64,000 nucleotides of DNA from Thiothrix litoralis. Lineage in GTDB: Bacteria > Pseudomonadota > Gammaproteobacteria > Thiotrichales > Thiotrichaceae. The DNA lies in NCBI RefSeq assembly GCF_017901135.1, contig NZ_CP072801.1, positions 3,345,501-3,409,500 of the forward strand. Reading direction: 5' to 3'. Position 1 is the first letter of the stretch. The number at the start of each line of letters is the position of its first letter. A model generated the notes under the pieces. It made no database searches and had not been told where the DNA came from. It was given only the letters and a program-made list of their open reading frames with translations. Below are positions 7,473-18,276 of the stretch, in pieces. Made by a program: the position numbers and the translations under genes.

Positions 7473-8739
7473 TAAAAACAGTCTTCCCTGCCAATAAGGT
7501 ACGTTTTACCGCACCGTTAAAATTCCAGCCACCGAACGGCGAATTGCGCCCGTCACTGTGCATGTGATTCAAATCCAGTTCCCACAGGGCTGAGGGGTCG
7601 AACAGCACCAGATCGGCGGGTGCGCCAACACTGAGATGCCCGGCTTCATTGTTAATGATATGCGCGGGGCTGTCGGTGACTTTACGCAAGGCTTCCGGCA
7701 GGCTCAATACCCCGTCTTCCACCAAGCGCAAGGTCAGCGGCAACAAGGTTTCCAGCGCGGAAATCCCCGGTGCGGTCTGTTGGAATGGCGCGAGTTTGGC
7801 ATCGACTTCATGCGGCTGATGGTCGGAACAAATCGCATCAATCGTGCCATCTGCCAGCCCTTCGCGCAGTGCATCGCGGTCACGGTCAGCCCGTAACGGC
7901 GGCATGACGTGGCATAAGGGGTTAAAATCACTCACATCCATATCAGTCAAAAACAGTTGGTGTGCTGCGACATCGGCGGTAATGTCGAGGCCACTGGCTT
8001 TAGCCTGCCGGATCAGGCGCACACTCATGCGGGCAGACAAGCGACAGAAATGCACTTTCGCCCCGGTGTGGCTGGCAAGCGCCAAGGTTTGCGCGACCGC
8101 GACCGTTTCCGCTGCTGACGGAATCGCAGGCAAACCCAGCCGTGCTGACACTTCACCCTCATGCATAAAGCCACCCGCCGCCAGCGCGTGTTCCACCGGG
8201 TAGATGAACACCGTCAAATCATGGGTAGCGGCGTATTCCATCGCCCGCCGCAAGGTTTGCAGGCTGTGGAAAGGCTGTTGCCCATTGCTGACCCCTACGC
8301 ACCCGGCACGTTTCAGGCTCGCCATATTGCTGAGGTGCTCGCCCTGCAAGCCTTTGGTCAGATTGCCGATGATTTCGACATTGGCGTAGTGCGAACGGCG
8401 GTTGAGGTCGCAAATCAGCTTGACCTGTGCGGCATTGTCAAAGTTGGCTTTGGGTTCCGGCTGGTAACATAGCGTGGTGATGCCACTGCTGGCGGCAGCA
8501 AAGGTTTCGCTGGCGAGGGTGGCTTTGTGGTCTAGCCCCGGTTCGCGCAGGCAAGCCGCCAAATCCACCAAACCGGGGAAGACCCACAGCCCTTTAGCGT
8601 CCAGCGTTTCGTCGGCAGCAAAGGCGGCAGAGGCTTCTGCCAACGCGGTAATGCGACCGTTGTCGATGAGGATAGTGCGTTGCCCATCCAGCCCGCTTGC
8701 TGGGTCGATGACCCGCGCATTGCGTATTAATAAGCTCAT
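7465..8739 (-). CDS. pyrC': Dihydroorotase-like protein lacking the zinc motif (PyrC' / PyrX)
   Basis: Amidohydrolase of 424 residues in the class I dihydroorotase family, immediately after pyrB with an ATGA overlap. The first zinc-binding motif, normally DxHxHLREPG, reads [10 protein letters not shown] here (Asp59 kept, Ala61 and Cys63 in place of the two His), so hydrolase activity should be lost. Later elements such as ADVAAHQL and CSDHQPH remain. In Pseudomonas an inactive homologue, PyrC', is a structural subunit needed for the aspartate carbamoyltransferase dodecamer; the same role is inferred here, with a true dihydroorotase expected elsewhere in the genome. Confidence 0.9.
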   Translation of the reverse strand: MSLLIRNARVIDPASGLDGQRTILIDNGRITALAEASAAFAADETLDAKGLWVFPGLVDLAACLREPGLDHKATLASETFAAASSGITTLCYQPEPKANFDNAAQVKLICDLNRRSHYANVEIIGNLTKGLQGEHLSNMASLKRAGCVGVSNGQQPFHSLQTLRRAMEYAATHDLTVFIYPVEHALAAGGFMHEGEVSARLGLPAIPSAAETVAVAQTLALASHTGAKVHFCRLSARMSVRLIRQAKASGLDITADVAAHQLFLTDMDVSDFNPLCHVMPPLRADRDRDALREGLADGTIDAICSDHQPHEVDAKLAPFQQTAPGISALETLLPLTLRLVEDGVLSLPEALRKVTDSPAHIINNEAGHLSVGAPADLVLFDPSALWELDLNHMHSDGRNSPFGGWNFNGAVKRTLLAGKTVFSV

Positions 8740-9731
8740 GCTGTTCCCCCTTGTGGCCCCATGATCATCGACATGACCGCCATGCGCACGGCAATCCCGT
8801 TGGTGACTTGTTCAAGAATCACCGATTGCGGGCCATCGGCCACCCGCGAATCAATTTCCACCCCGCGATTGATGGGGCCGGGGTGCATGACAATGGCATC
8901 GGGTTTGGCGAGTTTCATGCGTTCTTCGGTGAGGCCGTAGAGTTTGAAAAATTCCCGTTCGGAAGGCAGCAGCGCGGTTTGCATCCGTTCGCGTTGCAGG
9001 CGCAGCATAATGACCACATCCACGTCGGCAATGCCTTGTTCCATGTGGTGGAACACGTTGACACCCATTTTTTCTATCCCAGCGGGAATCAGCGTTTTCG
9101 GGGCAATCACCCGCACTTCGCCGGTGGCCAGCGTGGTCAGGGCGTGGATTTGCGAACGCGCCACCCGCGAATGCAGCACATCGCCGACAATCGCCACTTT
9201 TAAAGGCTGGAAACTACCCTTTTTCTGGCGGATGGTGAACATGTCCAACATCGCTTGGGTGGGGTGAGAATGCCGCCCATCGCCTGCATTCAGCACGCTG
9301 ATGTGCGGGGCGCAGTAACGTGCAATGAAATGCGCTGCCCCGGCGTGTTCATGGCGCACCACAAACATGTCGGCGTTCATCGCTTCCAGATTGCGCACTG
9401 TATCCAGCAAGGATTCGCCTTTGGAGGCAGATGAGGTACGAATATCGAGGTTGGTGACATCCGCACCCAGTCGTTGCGCGGCAATTTCAAAGGTGACGCG
9501 GGTACGGGTGGAATTCTCGAAAAACAGGTTCATGACCGTTTTGCCGCGCAGCAGGGGGGCTTTTTTCTGCTGTTTATTCGGCAAGGTAACGAATTGTTCC
9601 GCGCGATCGAGGATCTCTTCCAACAATAGCGGCGGCAAACCTTCGATAGTCAGAAAGTGTTTCAACTTGCCGTCTTTGGTCAATTGCATACGCGACGGTA
9701 GCGGCCCTGGGGAAAGGTGAGCGTGGAGCAT
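8736..9731 (-). CDS. pyrB: Aspartate carbamoyltransferase catalytic subunit
   Basis: First committed enzyme of pyrimidine synthesis, joining carbamoyl phosphate and aspartate. Seen: the carbamoyl-phosphate loop [25 protein letters not shown], and the aspartate-side LRLQRERM and [12 protein letters not shown]. The ATG at 9731 gives 331 residues, typical of the Pseudomonas-type enzyme; a GTG at 9758 would add nine residues without a ribosome site. The N-terminal extension and the coupled pyrC' mark the PyrB/PyrC' complex class that lacks a PyrI regulatory chain. It diverges from ispH across about 115 bases that must hold both promoters; no clear pyrR site or leader attenuator was recognised. 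Confidence 0.95.
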   Translation of the reverse strand: MLHAHLSPGPLPSRMQLTKDGKLKHFLTIEGLPPLLLEEILDRAEQFVTLPNKQQKKAPLLRGKTVMNLFFENSTRTRVTFEIAAQRLGADVTNLDIRTSSASKGESLLDTVRNLEAMNADMFVVRHEHAGAAHFIARYCAPHISVLNAGDGRHSHPTQAMLDMFTIRQKKGSFQPLKVAIVGDVLHSRVARSQIHALTTLATGEVRVIAPKTLIPAGIEKMGVNVFHHMEQGIADVDVVIMLRLQRERMQTALLPSEREFFKLYGLTEERMKLAKPDAIVMHPGPINRGVEIDSRVADGPQSVILEQVTNGIAVRMAVMSMIMGPQGGTA

Positions 9732-9847
9732 GGATGCACTCGCTGTTATTTTGAACACTAAAGGTGCGAGTATCTTACAAGGTTGCGCCTGTAAAGCGAA
9801 TAGCGTAGCTTAGTTTTCCTGTAACAAACGACCGACGGAAGCCTTTC

Positions 9848-10786
9848 ATGCAAGCCATTCTCGCCAACCCACGCGGCTTTTGTGCCGGTGTTGATCGTGC
9901 CATCGAAATTGTCGACCGAGCACTGGAAATCCTCGGCGCACCCATCTACGTGCGTCACGAAGTCGTGCATAACCGCTTTGTGGTGAACAATTTGCGCGAA
10001 AAAGGTGCGATTTTCGTGCAGGAACTCGACGAAGTGCCCGACGATGCCACGGTCATCTTCAGCGCCCACGGGGTGTCGCTGGCGGTGCAGGAGGAAGCCA
10101 AACGCCGTGGCCTGAAAGTATTCGATGCCACTTGCCCGCTGGTCACGAAAGTGCATATCGAAGTGATGCGTTACAGCCGCGAAGGCCGCGAAACCGTCCT
10201 CATTGGCCACAAAAATCACCCGGAAGTCGAAGGCACAATGGGTCAATACGACACGTCACACGGCGGCGCGGTCTACCGGGTCGATTCCCCGCAGGAAGTG
10301 GCGGAATTGGACGTGCGTAACCCGGACAAGCTGGCTTTCGTTACCCAGACTACCTTGTCGGTGGATGATGCCTCCATCGTGATTGATGCCTTGCGCAGCC
10401 GCTTCCCCGCCATCATCGGCCCGAAAAAAGACGACATTTGCTACGCCACCCAGAACCGTCAGGATGCGCTGAAAAAGCTTGCCGATGAAAGCGATATGAT
10501 CCTCGTGGTGGGTTCACCCAACAGTTCCAACTCCAACCGTTTGCGCGAAATTGCCGAAAAGCGCGGCACACCCGCTTACCTGATCGACGGCGCGGAAGAC
10601 ATCCGTGACGAATGGCTGGTTGGCAAGCAAAGCATTGGCGTGACCGCAGGCGCATCCGCCCCGGAAGTGCTGGTGGAAGGCGTGATTGCCCACCTGCAAG
10701 CGCACGGTGCGAATGTGCGGGTGCAGGATTCGGGTATCACTGAAAATGTCTCGTTTGTGCTGCCGAAAGCCTTACGGCGGGATTAA
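9848..10786 (+). CDS. ispH: 4-hydroxy-3-methylbut-2-enyl diphosphate reductase
   Basis: Last enzyme of the MEP isoprenoid pathway, an iron-sulfur reductase that yields IPP and DMAPP. The three cluster cysteines are visible in [25 protein letters not shown] and [10 protein letters not shown], together with the [14 protein letters not shown] and [10 protein letters not shown] motifs. Length (312 residues) is normal. It stands alone between divergent pyrB and the convergent end of the glycogen operon, whereas lspA-fkpB-ispH is the frequent gammaproteobacterial arrangement. Confidence 0.97.
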   Translation: MQAILANPRGFCAGVDRAIEIVDRALEILGAPIYVRHEVVHNRFVVNNLREKGAIFVQELDEVPDDATVIFSAHGVSLAVQEEAKRRGLKVFDATCPLVTKVHIEVMRYSREGRETVLIGHKNHPEVEGTMGQYDTSHGGAVYRVDSPQEVAELDVRNPDKLAFVTQTTLSVDDASIVIDALRSRFPAIIGPKKDDICYATQNRQDALKKLADESDMILVVGSPNSSNSNRLREIAEKRGTPAYLIDGAEDIRDEWLVGKQSIGVTAGASAPEVLVEGVIAHLQAHGANVRVQDSGITENVSFVLPKALRRD

Positions 10787-13285
10787 TTAATCCCCATTGC
10801 CACCCGGTTTCAGCTTCCAAATCTCGCGGTTGTACTCTTCCATCGTGCGGTCGGTGGAGAAGAACCCGCTGCTGGCGGTATTGAGGATGCTCATGCGTGT
10901 CCAGTGTTCCTGATCCTGCCAAGCCACGGCTACATGTTCTTGCGCATTCACGTAGCTGCGGAAGTCAGCAAGGGTCATCCACGGGTCGTTCTGGCTCATC
11001 AGCGCATCCAGCACCATGTCGAAAATGCCCGGTTCGCTCATGCTGAAATGCCCGCTGCGGATCAGTTCCAGCACGCCGCGCAAGTCTTCATCCTGCTCGA
11101 CGTAATGCCACGGGCGGTAGCAATGGCGTAACTCATCCACATCATTGGCGCGTAAGCCGAACAGGAAGAAGTTTTCCTGCCCCACCGCATCCATGATTTC
11201 GATGTTTGCACCGTCATACGTGCCGATGGTGAGCGCCCCGTTCATCATGAACTTCATATTGCCCGTGCCGGACGCTTCTTTGCCTGCGGTGGAAATCTGT
11301 TCGGACAGGTCGGCTGCCGGAGCGATGACTTCCATGCTGGAAACGCGGTAGTTGGGGATGAACGCAACTTTCAGCTTGCCATTCACTTCCGGGTCGCTAT
11401 TGATCACTTCCGCCACGCTGTTGATCATCTTGATAATGCGTTTTGCCATCACGTAACCGGGGGCGGCCTTGCCACCAATCAGCACGCAACGGTTTGCCCA
11501 GTTCTCCAGCTTGCCCAGCTTGATGCGGCGGTAGAGGTGGACAACGTGCAGCAGGTTGAGCAACTGGCGCTTGTACTCGTGGATGCGTTTGACCTGTACA
11601 TCGAACAGCGCGGTAGGGTTGAAATCGACCCCGCATTCCTGTTTTACCAAGGCTGCCAAGCGCTGTTTATTGGCGAGTTTGACTTCGCGCCAGCGGGCAT
11701 GGAAGTCGATTTGCGCCGGGTTGGCCAATGGTTTGAGTTTTGCCAGTTGGTCAAGGTTGCGTATCCAGTCGTTGCCGATGTGTTCGCTGATCAGTGCGGT
11801 CATGCCGGGGTTGGCATGGGCAACCCAGCGCCGGGGGGTAACACCGTTGGTTTTGTTGTTGAACTTGTGCGGCCAGAGTTGGTAGAAGTCGTGGAACAGG
11901 CCATCAACCAGCAATTGCGAATGCAGGGCTGCCACGCCGTTGACCGAGAAGCTGCCAACAATGGCGAGCCACGCCATGCGTATTTGTTGTTCCGCGCCTT
12001 CTTCAATGATCGACATGCGGCGCTGACGCTCAGTGTCGCCCGGCCATTTCATGGCCACTTGGCGCAAGAAGCGTGCATTGATTTCGTAGATGATTTCCAG
12101 CAAGCGCGGCAGCAGTTTGACGAACAAGTGGACTGCCCAGCGTTCCAGTGCTTCCGGCAACAGGGTGTGGTTGGTGTAAGCCATGCAGTTGGCAGTAATG
12201 CTCCAAGCCTCATCCCAGTTCAAGCCTTTGTCATCCATCAGGATGCGCATCAGCTCCGCCACCGCGATGGTCGGGTGGGTGTCATTCATCTGGAACACAT
12301 GTTCGGCAGCGAACTTGCTGTAGTCGCTATTGCCCTGACGTTCCCACAAGCGGATGGCGTCTTTCAAGCTGGCGGATGCGAGGAAATATTGCTGGCGTAA
12401 GCGCAATTCCTTACCGTTTTCACTGCTGTCATTGGGGTAGAGCACCATCGAAATGTGTTCGGCGTGGTTCTTGGCTTCCACCGCTTCGGTGTAACTGCCT
12501 GCGTTGAATTCGTCGAGGTTGAATTCGTCGGTGGCGGTGGCTTTCCACAAGCGTAAGGTATTGACAGTATTGTTTTTATAGCCTGAAATCGGCATATCGA
12601 ACGGTATGGCCAGCACGTCATTGGTGCCAACCCAACGTACTCGCTGATTGCCGCTGTGGTCGATAAAATGTTCGGTGTAACCGCCAAACTGGACGCGCTG
12701 GCTGTATTCGGCACGCTCCACTTCCCAGGGGTTATCGTCGCGCAGCCAATGGTCGGGGTCTTCGATCTGGTAGCCGTTTTCAATGTGCTGGCGGAACATG
12801 CCGTATTCGTAACGGATGCCATAACCCACCACCGGCAAGCGTAAGGTGGCGCAACTGTCCATGAAACACGCGGCGAGTCGCCCCAAGCCACCGTTGCCCA
12901 GACCCGCATCCGGTTCTTGCGAGGCAACCTCTTCCATATTGGTGCAATAGTTCAGCAAGGCAGTTTTGGTCGGCTCACAAATATCGAGGTTCAGCAGGTT
13001 GTTACTGAGGGAACGCCCGATCAAAAATTCCAGCGACATGTAGTAGGCGCGGCGTTTGCCCGGTTGCAGGTAATCGCCCCAAGTCGCACGCCAATCCACC
13101 ATCAAACGGTCGCGCAAGGTGTACGCCAGTGCCTGATACAAATAGACCGGCTTGCACCCCTGAAAACGCCCCAAGTGGTAGGACAGGTAACGCTGGAAAT
13201 CTTCACCGAGTGCCTCTGCATCATTCGACAGCGGATCTAGCGGTACGGGTACATAAGGAATGTGGTGAGAAAAATGCTCTGTCAC
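10787..13285 (-). CDS. glgP: Glycogen phosphorylase
   Basis: GT35 family enzyme of 832 residues that releases glucose 1-phosphate from glycogen with inorganic phosphate. The pyridoxal-phosphate site [15 protein letters not shown] is intact and [15 protein letters not shown] marks the glucan-binding part. It is the last gene of the seven-gene leftward glycogen operon. The GTG start at 13285 overlaps the glgA stop as GTGA. Its 3' end abuts the convergent ispH stop, and no intrinsic terminator is visible between them. Confidence 0.97.
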   Translation of the reverse strand: MTEHFSHHIPYVPVPLDPLSNDAEALGEDFQRYLSYHLGRFQGCKPVYLYQALAYTLRDRLMVDWRATWGDYLQPGKRRAYYMSLEFLIGRSLSNNLLNLDICEPTKTALLNYCTNMEEVASQEPDAGLGNGGLGRLAACFMDSCATLRLPVVGYGIRYEYGMFRQHIENGYQIEDPDHWLRDDNPWEVERAEYSQRVQFGGYTEHFIDHSGNQRVRWVGTNDVLAIPFDMPISGYKNNTVNTLRLWKATATDEFNLDEFNAGSYTEAVEAKNHAEHISMVLYPNDSSENGKELRLRQQYFLASASLKDAIRLWERQGNSDYSKFAAEHVFQMNDTHPTIAVAELMRILMDDKGLNWDEAWSITANCMAYTNHTLLPEALERWAVHLFVKLLPRLLEIIYEINARFLRQVAMKWPGDTERQRRMSIIEEGAEQQIRMAWLAIVGSFSVNGVAALHSQLLVDGLFHDFYQLWPHKFNNKTNGVTPRRWVAHANPGMTALISEHIGNDWIRNLDQLAKLKPLANPAQIDFHARWREVKLANKQRLAALVKQECGVDFNPTALFDVQVKRIHEYKRQLLNLLHVVHLYRRIKLGKLENWANRCVLIGGKAAPGYVMAKRIIKMINSVAEVINSDPEVNGKLKVAFIPNYRVSSMEVIAPAADLSEQISTAGKEASGTGNMKFMMNGALTIGTYDGANIEIMDAVGQENFFLFGLRANDVDELRHCYRPWHYVEQDEDLRGVLELIRSGHFSMSEPGIFDMVLDALMSQNDPWMTLADFRSYVNAQEHVAVAWQDQEHWTRMSILNTASSGFFSTDRTMEEYNREIWKLKPGGNGD

Positions 13286-14751
13286 GGTGTTGCTCCTTTG
13301 TTGTATAGCGCCAGATAGTCTGCCGCACTGTTATCCCATCCGAATGCATGATTCATGCCGGTTGTTTGTATTTGTTGCCACAAGCGTGGTTGGTAAAAAC
13401 AATCCAGCGCCCGCAGGATCGTGCCTTTCAAAACACTGGTGATCGGTTCGTGGAACACGAAACCGTCGGCAATACCCCGTTCCAGATTGGCTTGGGAAGC
13501 ATCCACGACCGTATCCGCCAACCCGCCGGTATGCAGCACGATGGGGGGCGTGCCGTAGCGCAAGCTGTACATCTGATTCAAACCGCACGGTTCAAAGCGC
13601 GACGGCATCAGGAACATATCTGCCCCGGCTTCCAGCAAATGCGCCAATTGTTCGTCATAGCCGATGAACACAAACACCCGCTCGGGGTGCAGCGTTGCCA
13701 GTTCCCGCAGGCGTTGTTCAAAATGGCTGTGCCCTGCGCCGATCAGCACGAAACGCGCATCGGTGGTCGCCAGTAAATCGGGGATGGCGTTGATGATCAG
13801 ATCCACACCTTTCTGTTCCACCAAGCGGCTGACCATGCCCAGTAACGGGAATGGCAGGTGGGGTTCAGGATTTTCCACCCCAAAACGTTGCAGCAAGGCC
13901 AGCTTGTTACGGCTTTTGCCGGGCTGAATCTGTTCGGCGGAATAATGCGCGGGCAAGTGGGTATCGGTGGCAGGGTTCCATACCTCAGTATCAATGCCGT
14001 TAAGGATGCCGTGCAGTTTGTAGCGCCGCGATTGCAGCAAGCCATCCATGCCGTAACCAAACGCCGGGGTGCAAATTTCGCGGGCATAGGTAGGGCTGAC
14101 CGTCGTCACCGCGTCCGAATACACAATGCCTGCTTTCAGCATCGAAAAGCCGCCGTAAAATTCCGCGCCTTCTGCCGACCACCAATAGCTGGGCAGTTTC
14201 AGGCTGACGAAATCCGCCTGCGAAAAATGCCCGCCGTAAGCCATGTTGTGGATGGTGAAAATCCGTTGCGGGCACTGTTGCAAGCCATCCAGAAACGCGG
14301 GAACCAGCCCGGTTTGCCAGTCATGCGCGTGCACCACCTCCGGCTTCCAGCCAATATCCAGCGCATCCCGCGCCAGTTCGGTGGCGGCTCGCGCAAACAC
14401 GGTGAAGCGCTCGGCATTATCCGCCCAATCGTAGCCATTCGGTTGCAAATACGGGTTGCCGGGGCGGTCAAACAGCGCCGGACAATCCACAATCCACAGC
14501 GGGAACGGGTAGTCGGGGTGGTGGCTTTGCAGAATGCGCACGGTGTGCATTTGCCCCGCGCCTTGCAGTTCCAGCCAGCCGAGGATGCGCACGCTACTTA
14601 ACTTGCGTAACAACTCACGGTAGCCCGGCAGCAAGAGCCGCACATCCACATCCGCACCATGCAGGGCAACGGGTAGGCTGTAGGCGACATCGCCCAAGCC
14701 CCCGGTTTTGACCAGTGGATAGACTTCACTGGCAACAAACAGTAGTTTCAT
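13282..14751 (-). CDS. glgA: Glycogen synthase (ADP-glucose)
   Basis: GT5 glycosyltransferase of 489 residues that elongates alpha-1,4-glucan from ADP-glucose. Seen: the N-terminal KTGGLGDV motif that binds ADP-glucose, HAHDWQTGL, and the C-terminal [20 protein letters not shown] acceptor/nucleotide motif. ATG 14751 is preferred because it overlaps the glgB stop by one base (TGATG); a GTG two codons upstream (14757) is possible. It lies between glgB and glgP in the operon, so polymer elongation, branching and breakdown enzymes are co-transcribed. Confidence 0.96.
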   Translation of the reverse strand: MKLLFVASEVYPLVKTGGLGDVAYSLPVALHGADVDVRLLLPGYRELLRKLSSVRILGWLELQGAGQMHTVRILQSHHPDYPFPLWIVDCPALFDRPGNPYLQPNGYDWADNAERFTVFARAATELARDALDIGWKPEVVHAHDWQTGLVPAFLDGLQQCPQRIFTIHNMAYGGHFSQADFVSLKLPSYWWSAEGAEFYGGFSMLKAGIVYSDAVTTVSPTYAREICTPAFGYGMDGLLQSRRYKLHGILNGIDTEVWNPATDTHLPAHYSAEQIQPGKSRNKLALLQRFGVENPEPHLPFPLLGMVSRLVEQKGVDLIINAIPDLLATTDARFVLIGAGHSHFEQRLRELATLHPERVFVFIGYDEQLAHLLEAGADMFLMPSRFEPCGLNQMYSLRYGTPPIVLHTGGLADTVVDASQANLERGIADGFVFHEPITSVLKGTILRALDCFYQPRLWQQIQTTGMNHAFGWDNSAADYLALYNKGATP

Positions 14752-16919
14752 CAGCACGCTTGTAAGAACAGCGCCGCGAGTGGCGGCAGGGTTACTTCGA
14801 CCGAATGCTCAAACCCCATCCAGGGATGGGCTTGCACCGGAATCATGCCTGCATTGCCGCAATTGCTCCCGCCGTAGTATTCCGAATCGGTATTCAGCAC
14901 TTCGCGGTAGTGATCGGCAGCAGGAACCCCAATACGGTAGGCGTAACGGGGTACAGGGGTAAAGTTTAGCAATATAACCAGCTTATCGGCGGGGTTTTCC
15001 CCGTGACGAATCAAGCTCAGCACCGACTGATCAGAATCGTGGCAATCAATCCACTGGAAGCCGCGCCCATCAAAGTCGTAATGGTGTAACGCGGCTTGTT
15101 CCCGATACAGGTGGTTCAAGTCGCGCAGCAAATGGCGGATGCTGTCATGTGCCGGGAAGTTGCACAGTGCCCAATCCAGTTCCTTTTTCACGTTCCATTC
15201 TGCCCACTGCCCGAATTCACTGCCCATGAACAGCAGCTTTTTGCCGGGGTGTGCGTAATGCCACGCATAAAACAGCCGCAGGTTGGCGAAGGCTTGCCAG
15301 TAATCCCCCGGCATTTTATCCAGCATACTGTGCTTTAAATGCACCACTTCGTCGTGGGACAGCGGCAGTACGAAGTTTTCCGAATAGGAATACACTTGGC
15401 TGAAGGTCAGCAAGTTGTGGTGGTATTTGCGGTGTACCGGGTTCTGCTCGATGTAGGACAGGTTGTCGTTCATCCAGCCCATGTTCCATTTCATGCTGAA
15501 ACCCAAACCACCGATTTCCACCGGGCGCGATACCGCAGGCCATGCGGTGGACTCTTCCGCAATCGTGAGTATGCCGGGGAAGTAGCCATGCACCACGGTA
15601 TTCATTTCACGCAGGAAGGCAATCGCTTCGATATTCTCGCGCCCGCCGTACTGGTTGGGCAGCCATTCCCCGGCATTGCGTGAGTAATCCAGATACAGCA
15701 TCGAGGCCACGGCATCCACCCGCAGGCCGTCGATGTGGAATTCATCCATCCAGAACAGCGCGTTGGAAATCAGGAAGTTTTTCACTTCATTACGCCCGAA
15801 ATCGAAAATCAGCGTACCCCAGTCCTGATGTTCGCCCCGGCGTGGGTCAGCGTGTTCGTAGAGCGGTTCGCCGGTGAATTTCGCCAGCGCAAAATCATCT
15901 TTGGGGAAATGCGCCGGAACCCAGTCCAGCAACACGCCCAGCCCCGCTACGTGGCAAGCATCCACGAAGGCGCGGAAATCATCCGGTGTGCCGTAACGCG
16001 CGGTGGGGGCGTAATAGCCGGACACCTGATAACCCCATGATTCATCCAGCGGGTGTTCCGCCACTGGCATTAGCTCGATGTGGGTGTAGTTCAGGTCGGT
16101 CACGTAGGGGATCAGCGTAGCGGTTAATTCTGCCCACGAATAAAAGCGCCCGTCGGGGTGCTTACGCCATGAACCGGGGTGTAATTCGTAAACGCTGAGT
16201 GGCTTATGTTGCCAGTCGAAGGTTTCGCGAGCGGTAATCCACTCGCCATCTTGCCAGCCGTAAGGCGTGGCAACAGGTACGCAGGACGTGGTTTCCGGGC
16301 GCATGAACATTTGCTGTGCATACGGGTCGGTTTTCACCACAATCGCATCGTGACGGTTAAGGATTTCGTACTTGTAAGCCGTGCCTGCTGCCAGACCGGG
16401 GATGAAGATTTCCCAGATGCCAGAATCGCCGCGTACCCGCATGGGGTGACGTCGCCCATCCCACGCATTGAAATCGCCGATCACGCTGACACGCTTGACC
16501 GCTGGTGCCCACACCGCAAACAGTGAGCCGGTCACGCCATCCACTTCGGTGAAACGTGCACCCAGCACTTTCCAGGCGTGGTGATGGCGACCTTGCCCGA
16601 GGAGATGCAGGTCAAGGTCGCCTATTTGTGGCGTAAACGTATAGGGACAGACGGCATCGTGCCAGTTACCTGCTTGTTTGTCCTGCCAGCTTAGGGCGGG
16701 ATGCGAGGCGAAGGGGGTAGCCGAAGGGGGAAACCTCGCTTCAAAACAATCAGTACCTTCCAGGCGTGCCATGAGACCATGCCCGACGATTTCAACCGCT
16801 TCAGCGGCAGGCATGAAACTACGCAGCACCCAGTGGCCATCCGGTAGCGGATGCCATCCCAGCCAATCAAACGGGTCGTGATGTGTGCCTTGTTGTATCC
16901 GACGCAAGTTCTCGTTCAT
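14751..16919 (-). CDS. glgB: 1,4-alpha-glucan branching enzyme
   Basis: GH13 enzyme that makes alpha-1,6 branch points. With ATG 16919 it has 722 residues, close to E. coli GlgB (728). Domains in order: a CBM48-type N domain, then a TIM barrel with [18 protein letters not shown] (nucleophile Asp), [14 protein letters not shown] (acid/base Glu) and [10 protein letters not shown] (transition-state Asp), and a C-terminal beta domain. The start at 16919 has an AGGGA site 11 bases upstream; longer in-frame starts (16946, 16991) lack one. Even so the gene begins 53 bases inside the 3' end of malQ, a long overlap. Confidence 0.95.
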   Translation of the reverse strand: MNENLRRIQQGTHHDPFDWLGWHPLPDGHWVLRSFMPAAEAVEIVGHGLMARLEGTDCFEARFPPSATPFASHPALSWQDKQAGNWHDAVCPYTFTPQIGDLDLHLLGQGRHHHAWKVLGARFTEVDGVTGSLFAVWAPAVKRVSVIGDFNAWDGRRHPMRVRGDSGIWEIFIPGLAAGTAYKYEILNRHDAIVVKTDPYAQQMFMRPETTSCVPVATPYGWQDGEWITARETFDWQHKPLSVYELHPGSWRKHPDGRFYSWAELTATLIPYVTDLNYTHIELMPVAEHPLDESWGYQVSGYYAPTARYGTPDDFRAFVDACHVAGLGVLLDWVPAHFPKDDFALAKFTGEPLYEHADPRRGEHQDWGTLIFDFGRNEVKNFLISNALFWMDEFHIDGLRVDAVASMLYLDYSRNAGEWLPNQYGGRENIEAIAFLREMNTVVHGYFPGILTIAEESTAWPAVSRPVEIGGLGFSMKWNMGWMNDNLSYIEQNPVHRKYHHNLLTFSQVYSYSENFVLPLSHDEVVHLKHSMLDKMPGDYWQAFANLRLFYAWHYAHPGKKLLFMGSEFGQWAEWNVKKELDWALCNFPAHDSIRHLLRDLNHLYREQAALHHYDFDGRGFQWIDCHDSDQSVLSLIRHGENPADKLVILLNFTPVPRYAYRIGVPAADHYREVLNTDSEYYGGSNCGNAGMIPVQAHPWMGFEHSVEVTLPPLAALFLQAC

Positions 16920-18276
16920 TTCGCTGGTGTCCCTGTAGTGTTTCATGCAATTGTGATGCCAGAGTTTTTGGTATGTCTGACCAGTCGACACGCCACGCCC
17001 AATTACCCTCCACTGTGCCGGGGGTATTCATGCGGGCTTCGCTGCCTAAGTGCAGTAAATCCTGCAAGGGGATGATCGCGAGCAAGGCGCGGCTGCCGAA
17101 GATGGTATTCAGCATCGCATCTGTCACCTGTGAGGTGTCGTGAATGCCCAGCACTTGCATGACGTGCTGCTGCATTCCCGAGTCCAGACTGGTGAACCAG
17201 CCTTGCAAGGTGTCGTTGTCGTGTGTACCCGTATAATACACGGTATTGTCGCGGACATTTTGCGGCTTGTGCGGGTTATCTTCAAAGTGGTCAAAACCAA
17301 ATTGTAATACGCTCATACCCGGCAAGCCGTATTTGTCACGCAGCGCAGTCACATCCGGGGTAATCACGCCCAAATCTTCAGCAACCAGCGGGATATTGCC
17401 CATAGCGGCTTGAATGCTGGCGAGCATCGCGTCCCCGGCAACGTCTTGCCAGTAACCGTTGATGGCGGTTGGCTCACTGACCGGAATCATCCAGCTTGCT
17501 GCCAGCCCCCGGAAATGGTCAAGCCGTACCAGATCAAAAAATTCAAAGTGATAAGCCAGCCGTTGCCGCCACCACTCGAAGTTTTCGGCCTGCATGTGTT
17601 CCCAGTTATAGTGCGGATTGCCCCAACGCTGCCCCGTTTCGGAGAAATAGTCGGGGGGAACGCCGGTCACAAACGTCGGCGTGCCGGTGTCATCCAGCAG
17701 GAAACGTGCGGGGTGCGCCCACACATCAGCACTGTCGTAAGCCACAAAGATGGGCATGTCACCGAACAGGTACACGCCGTGTTCCCGCGCATAGCTGCGT
17801 AATGCCTGCCACTGCCGCCAGCAGTCGTATTGCTCGTGGATGATGGCAGCGATGTCTTCGGCGTGTTCACCGCGTGCCGCAAACAGGGTCTGCGGGGTGC
17901 GGCTGCGGAAGGCTTCTGGCCATGCGCTCCATTCCTGCCCGTTGAATTGCTGCTTGAGCACCATGAACAGGGCGTAGTCTTCGACCCAGTGCTTCTGGTT
18001 TTCGTACCAGTGCTCATACTCCCCCCTTTGCAAAAGGGGGGCTGGGGGGGATTTTCCCCCAAACAATCCCGGATTCACGGCAAAGGCGGAGGCGCATTGG
18101 TAGGGTGATAACCCCGCCAGCGGTACACCCAGCGGCAACATTTGCCAGACCTTGAAGCCTGCTGTTGCGAGCCAGTCGACCCAGCGGTAAGCGTCTGCGT
18201 CCAGTTTGCCGGAGGGCAATGAGGTAGGGTGCAGCAGGATGCCTGCCGCGCGTCCAATCGTTTGTAAATTGCCCAT
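16867..18276 (-). CDS. malQ: 4-alpha-glucanotransferase (amylomaltase) with a repeat-derived segment
   Basis: GH77 enzyme that disproportionates maltodextrins. Typical elements are the N-terminal GILLHPTSLPSG, GDMPIFVAYDSADVWAHP, PPDYFSETGQRWGNP, LVRLDHFRGL (nucleophile Asp), VAEDLGVITP (acid/base Glu) and YTGTHDNDT. At 469 residues it is shorter than the roughly 500-residue family norm. Between FAVNPGLFGG and HWVEDYALFMVLK, where the family usually has about 70 residues, only about 30 are present, and the middle of these is encoded by a C-rich/G-rich palindromic repeat read in frame. The catalytic core is untouched, so it may still be active. ATG 18276 overlaps the preceding stop as TGATG. 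Confidence 0.92.
   Translation of the reverse strand: MGNLQTIGRAAGILLHPTSLPSGKLDADAYRWVDWLATAGFKVWQMLPLGVPLAGLSPYQCASAFAVNPGLFGGKSPPAPLLQRGEYEHWYENQKHWVEDYALFMVLKQQFNGQEWSAWPEAFRSRTPQTLFAARGEHAEDIAAIIHEQYDCWRQWQALRSYAREHGVYLFGDMPIFVAYDSADVWAHPARFLLDDTGTPTFVTGVPPDYFSETGQRWGNPHYNWEHMQAENFEWWRQRLAYHFEFFDLVRLDHFRGLAASWMIPVSEPTAINGYWQDVAGDAMLASIQAAMGNIPLVAEDLGVITPDVTALRDKYGLPGMSVLQFGFDHFEDNPHKPQNVRDNTVYYTGTHDNDTLQGWFTSLDSGMQQHVMQVLGIHDTSQVTDAMLNTIFGSRALLAIIPLQDLLHLGSEARMNTPGTVEGNWAWRVDWSDIPKTLASQLHETLQGHQRNERELASDTTRHTSRPV
18019..18060. repeat. C6-T3-G-C-A4-G6 palindromic repeat inside malQ
   Basis: An inverted repeat of six C, three T, GC, four A and six G is followed by CTGGGGGGG and ATTTTCCCCC. 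This resembles the dispersed palindromes common in many bacterial genomes that encode peptides like PPAPLLQRGE when they lie in genes. Here the repeat is read in frame on the minus strand within malQ. No second copy was found in this window. Confidence 0.7.
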
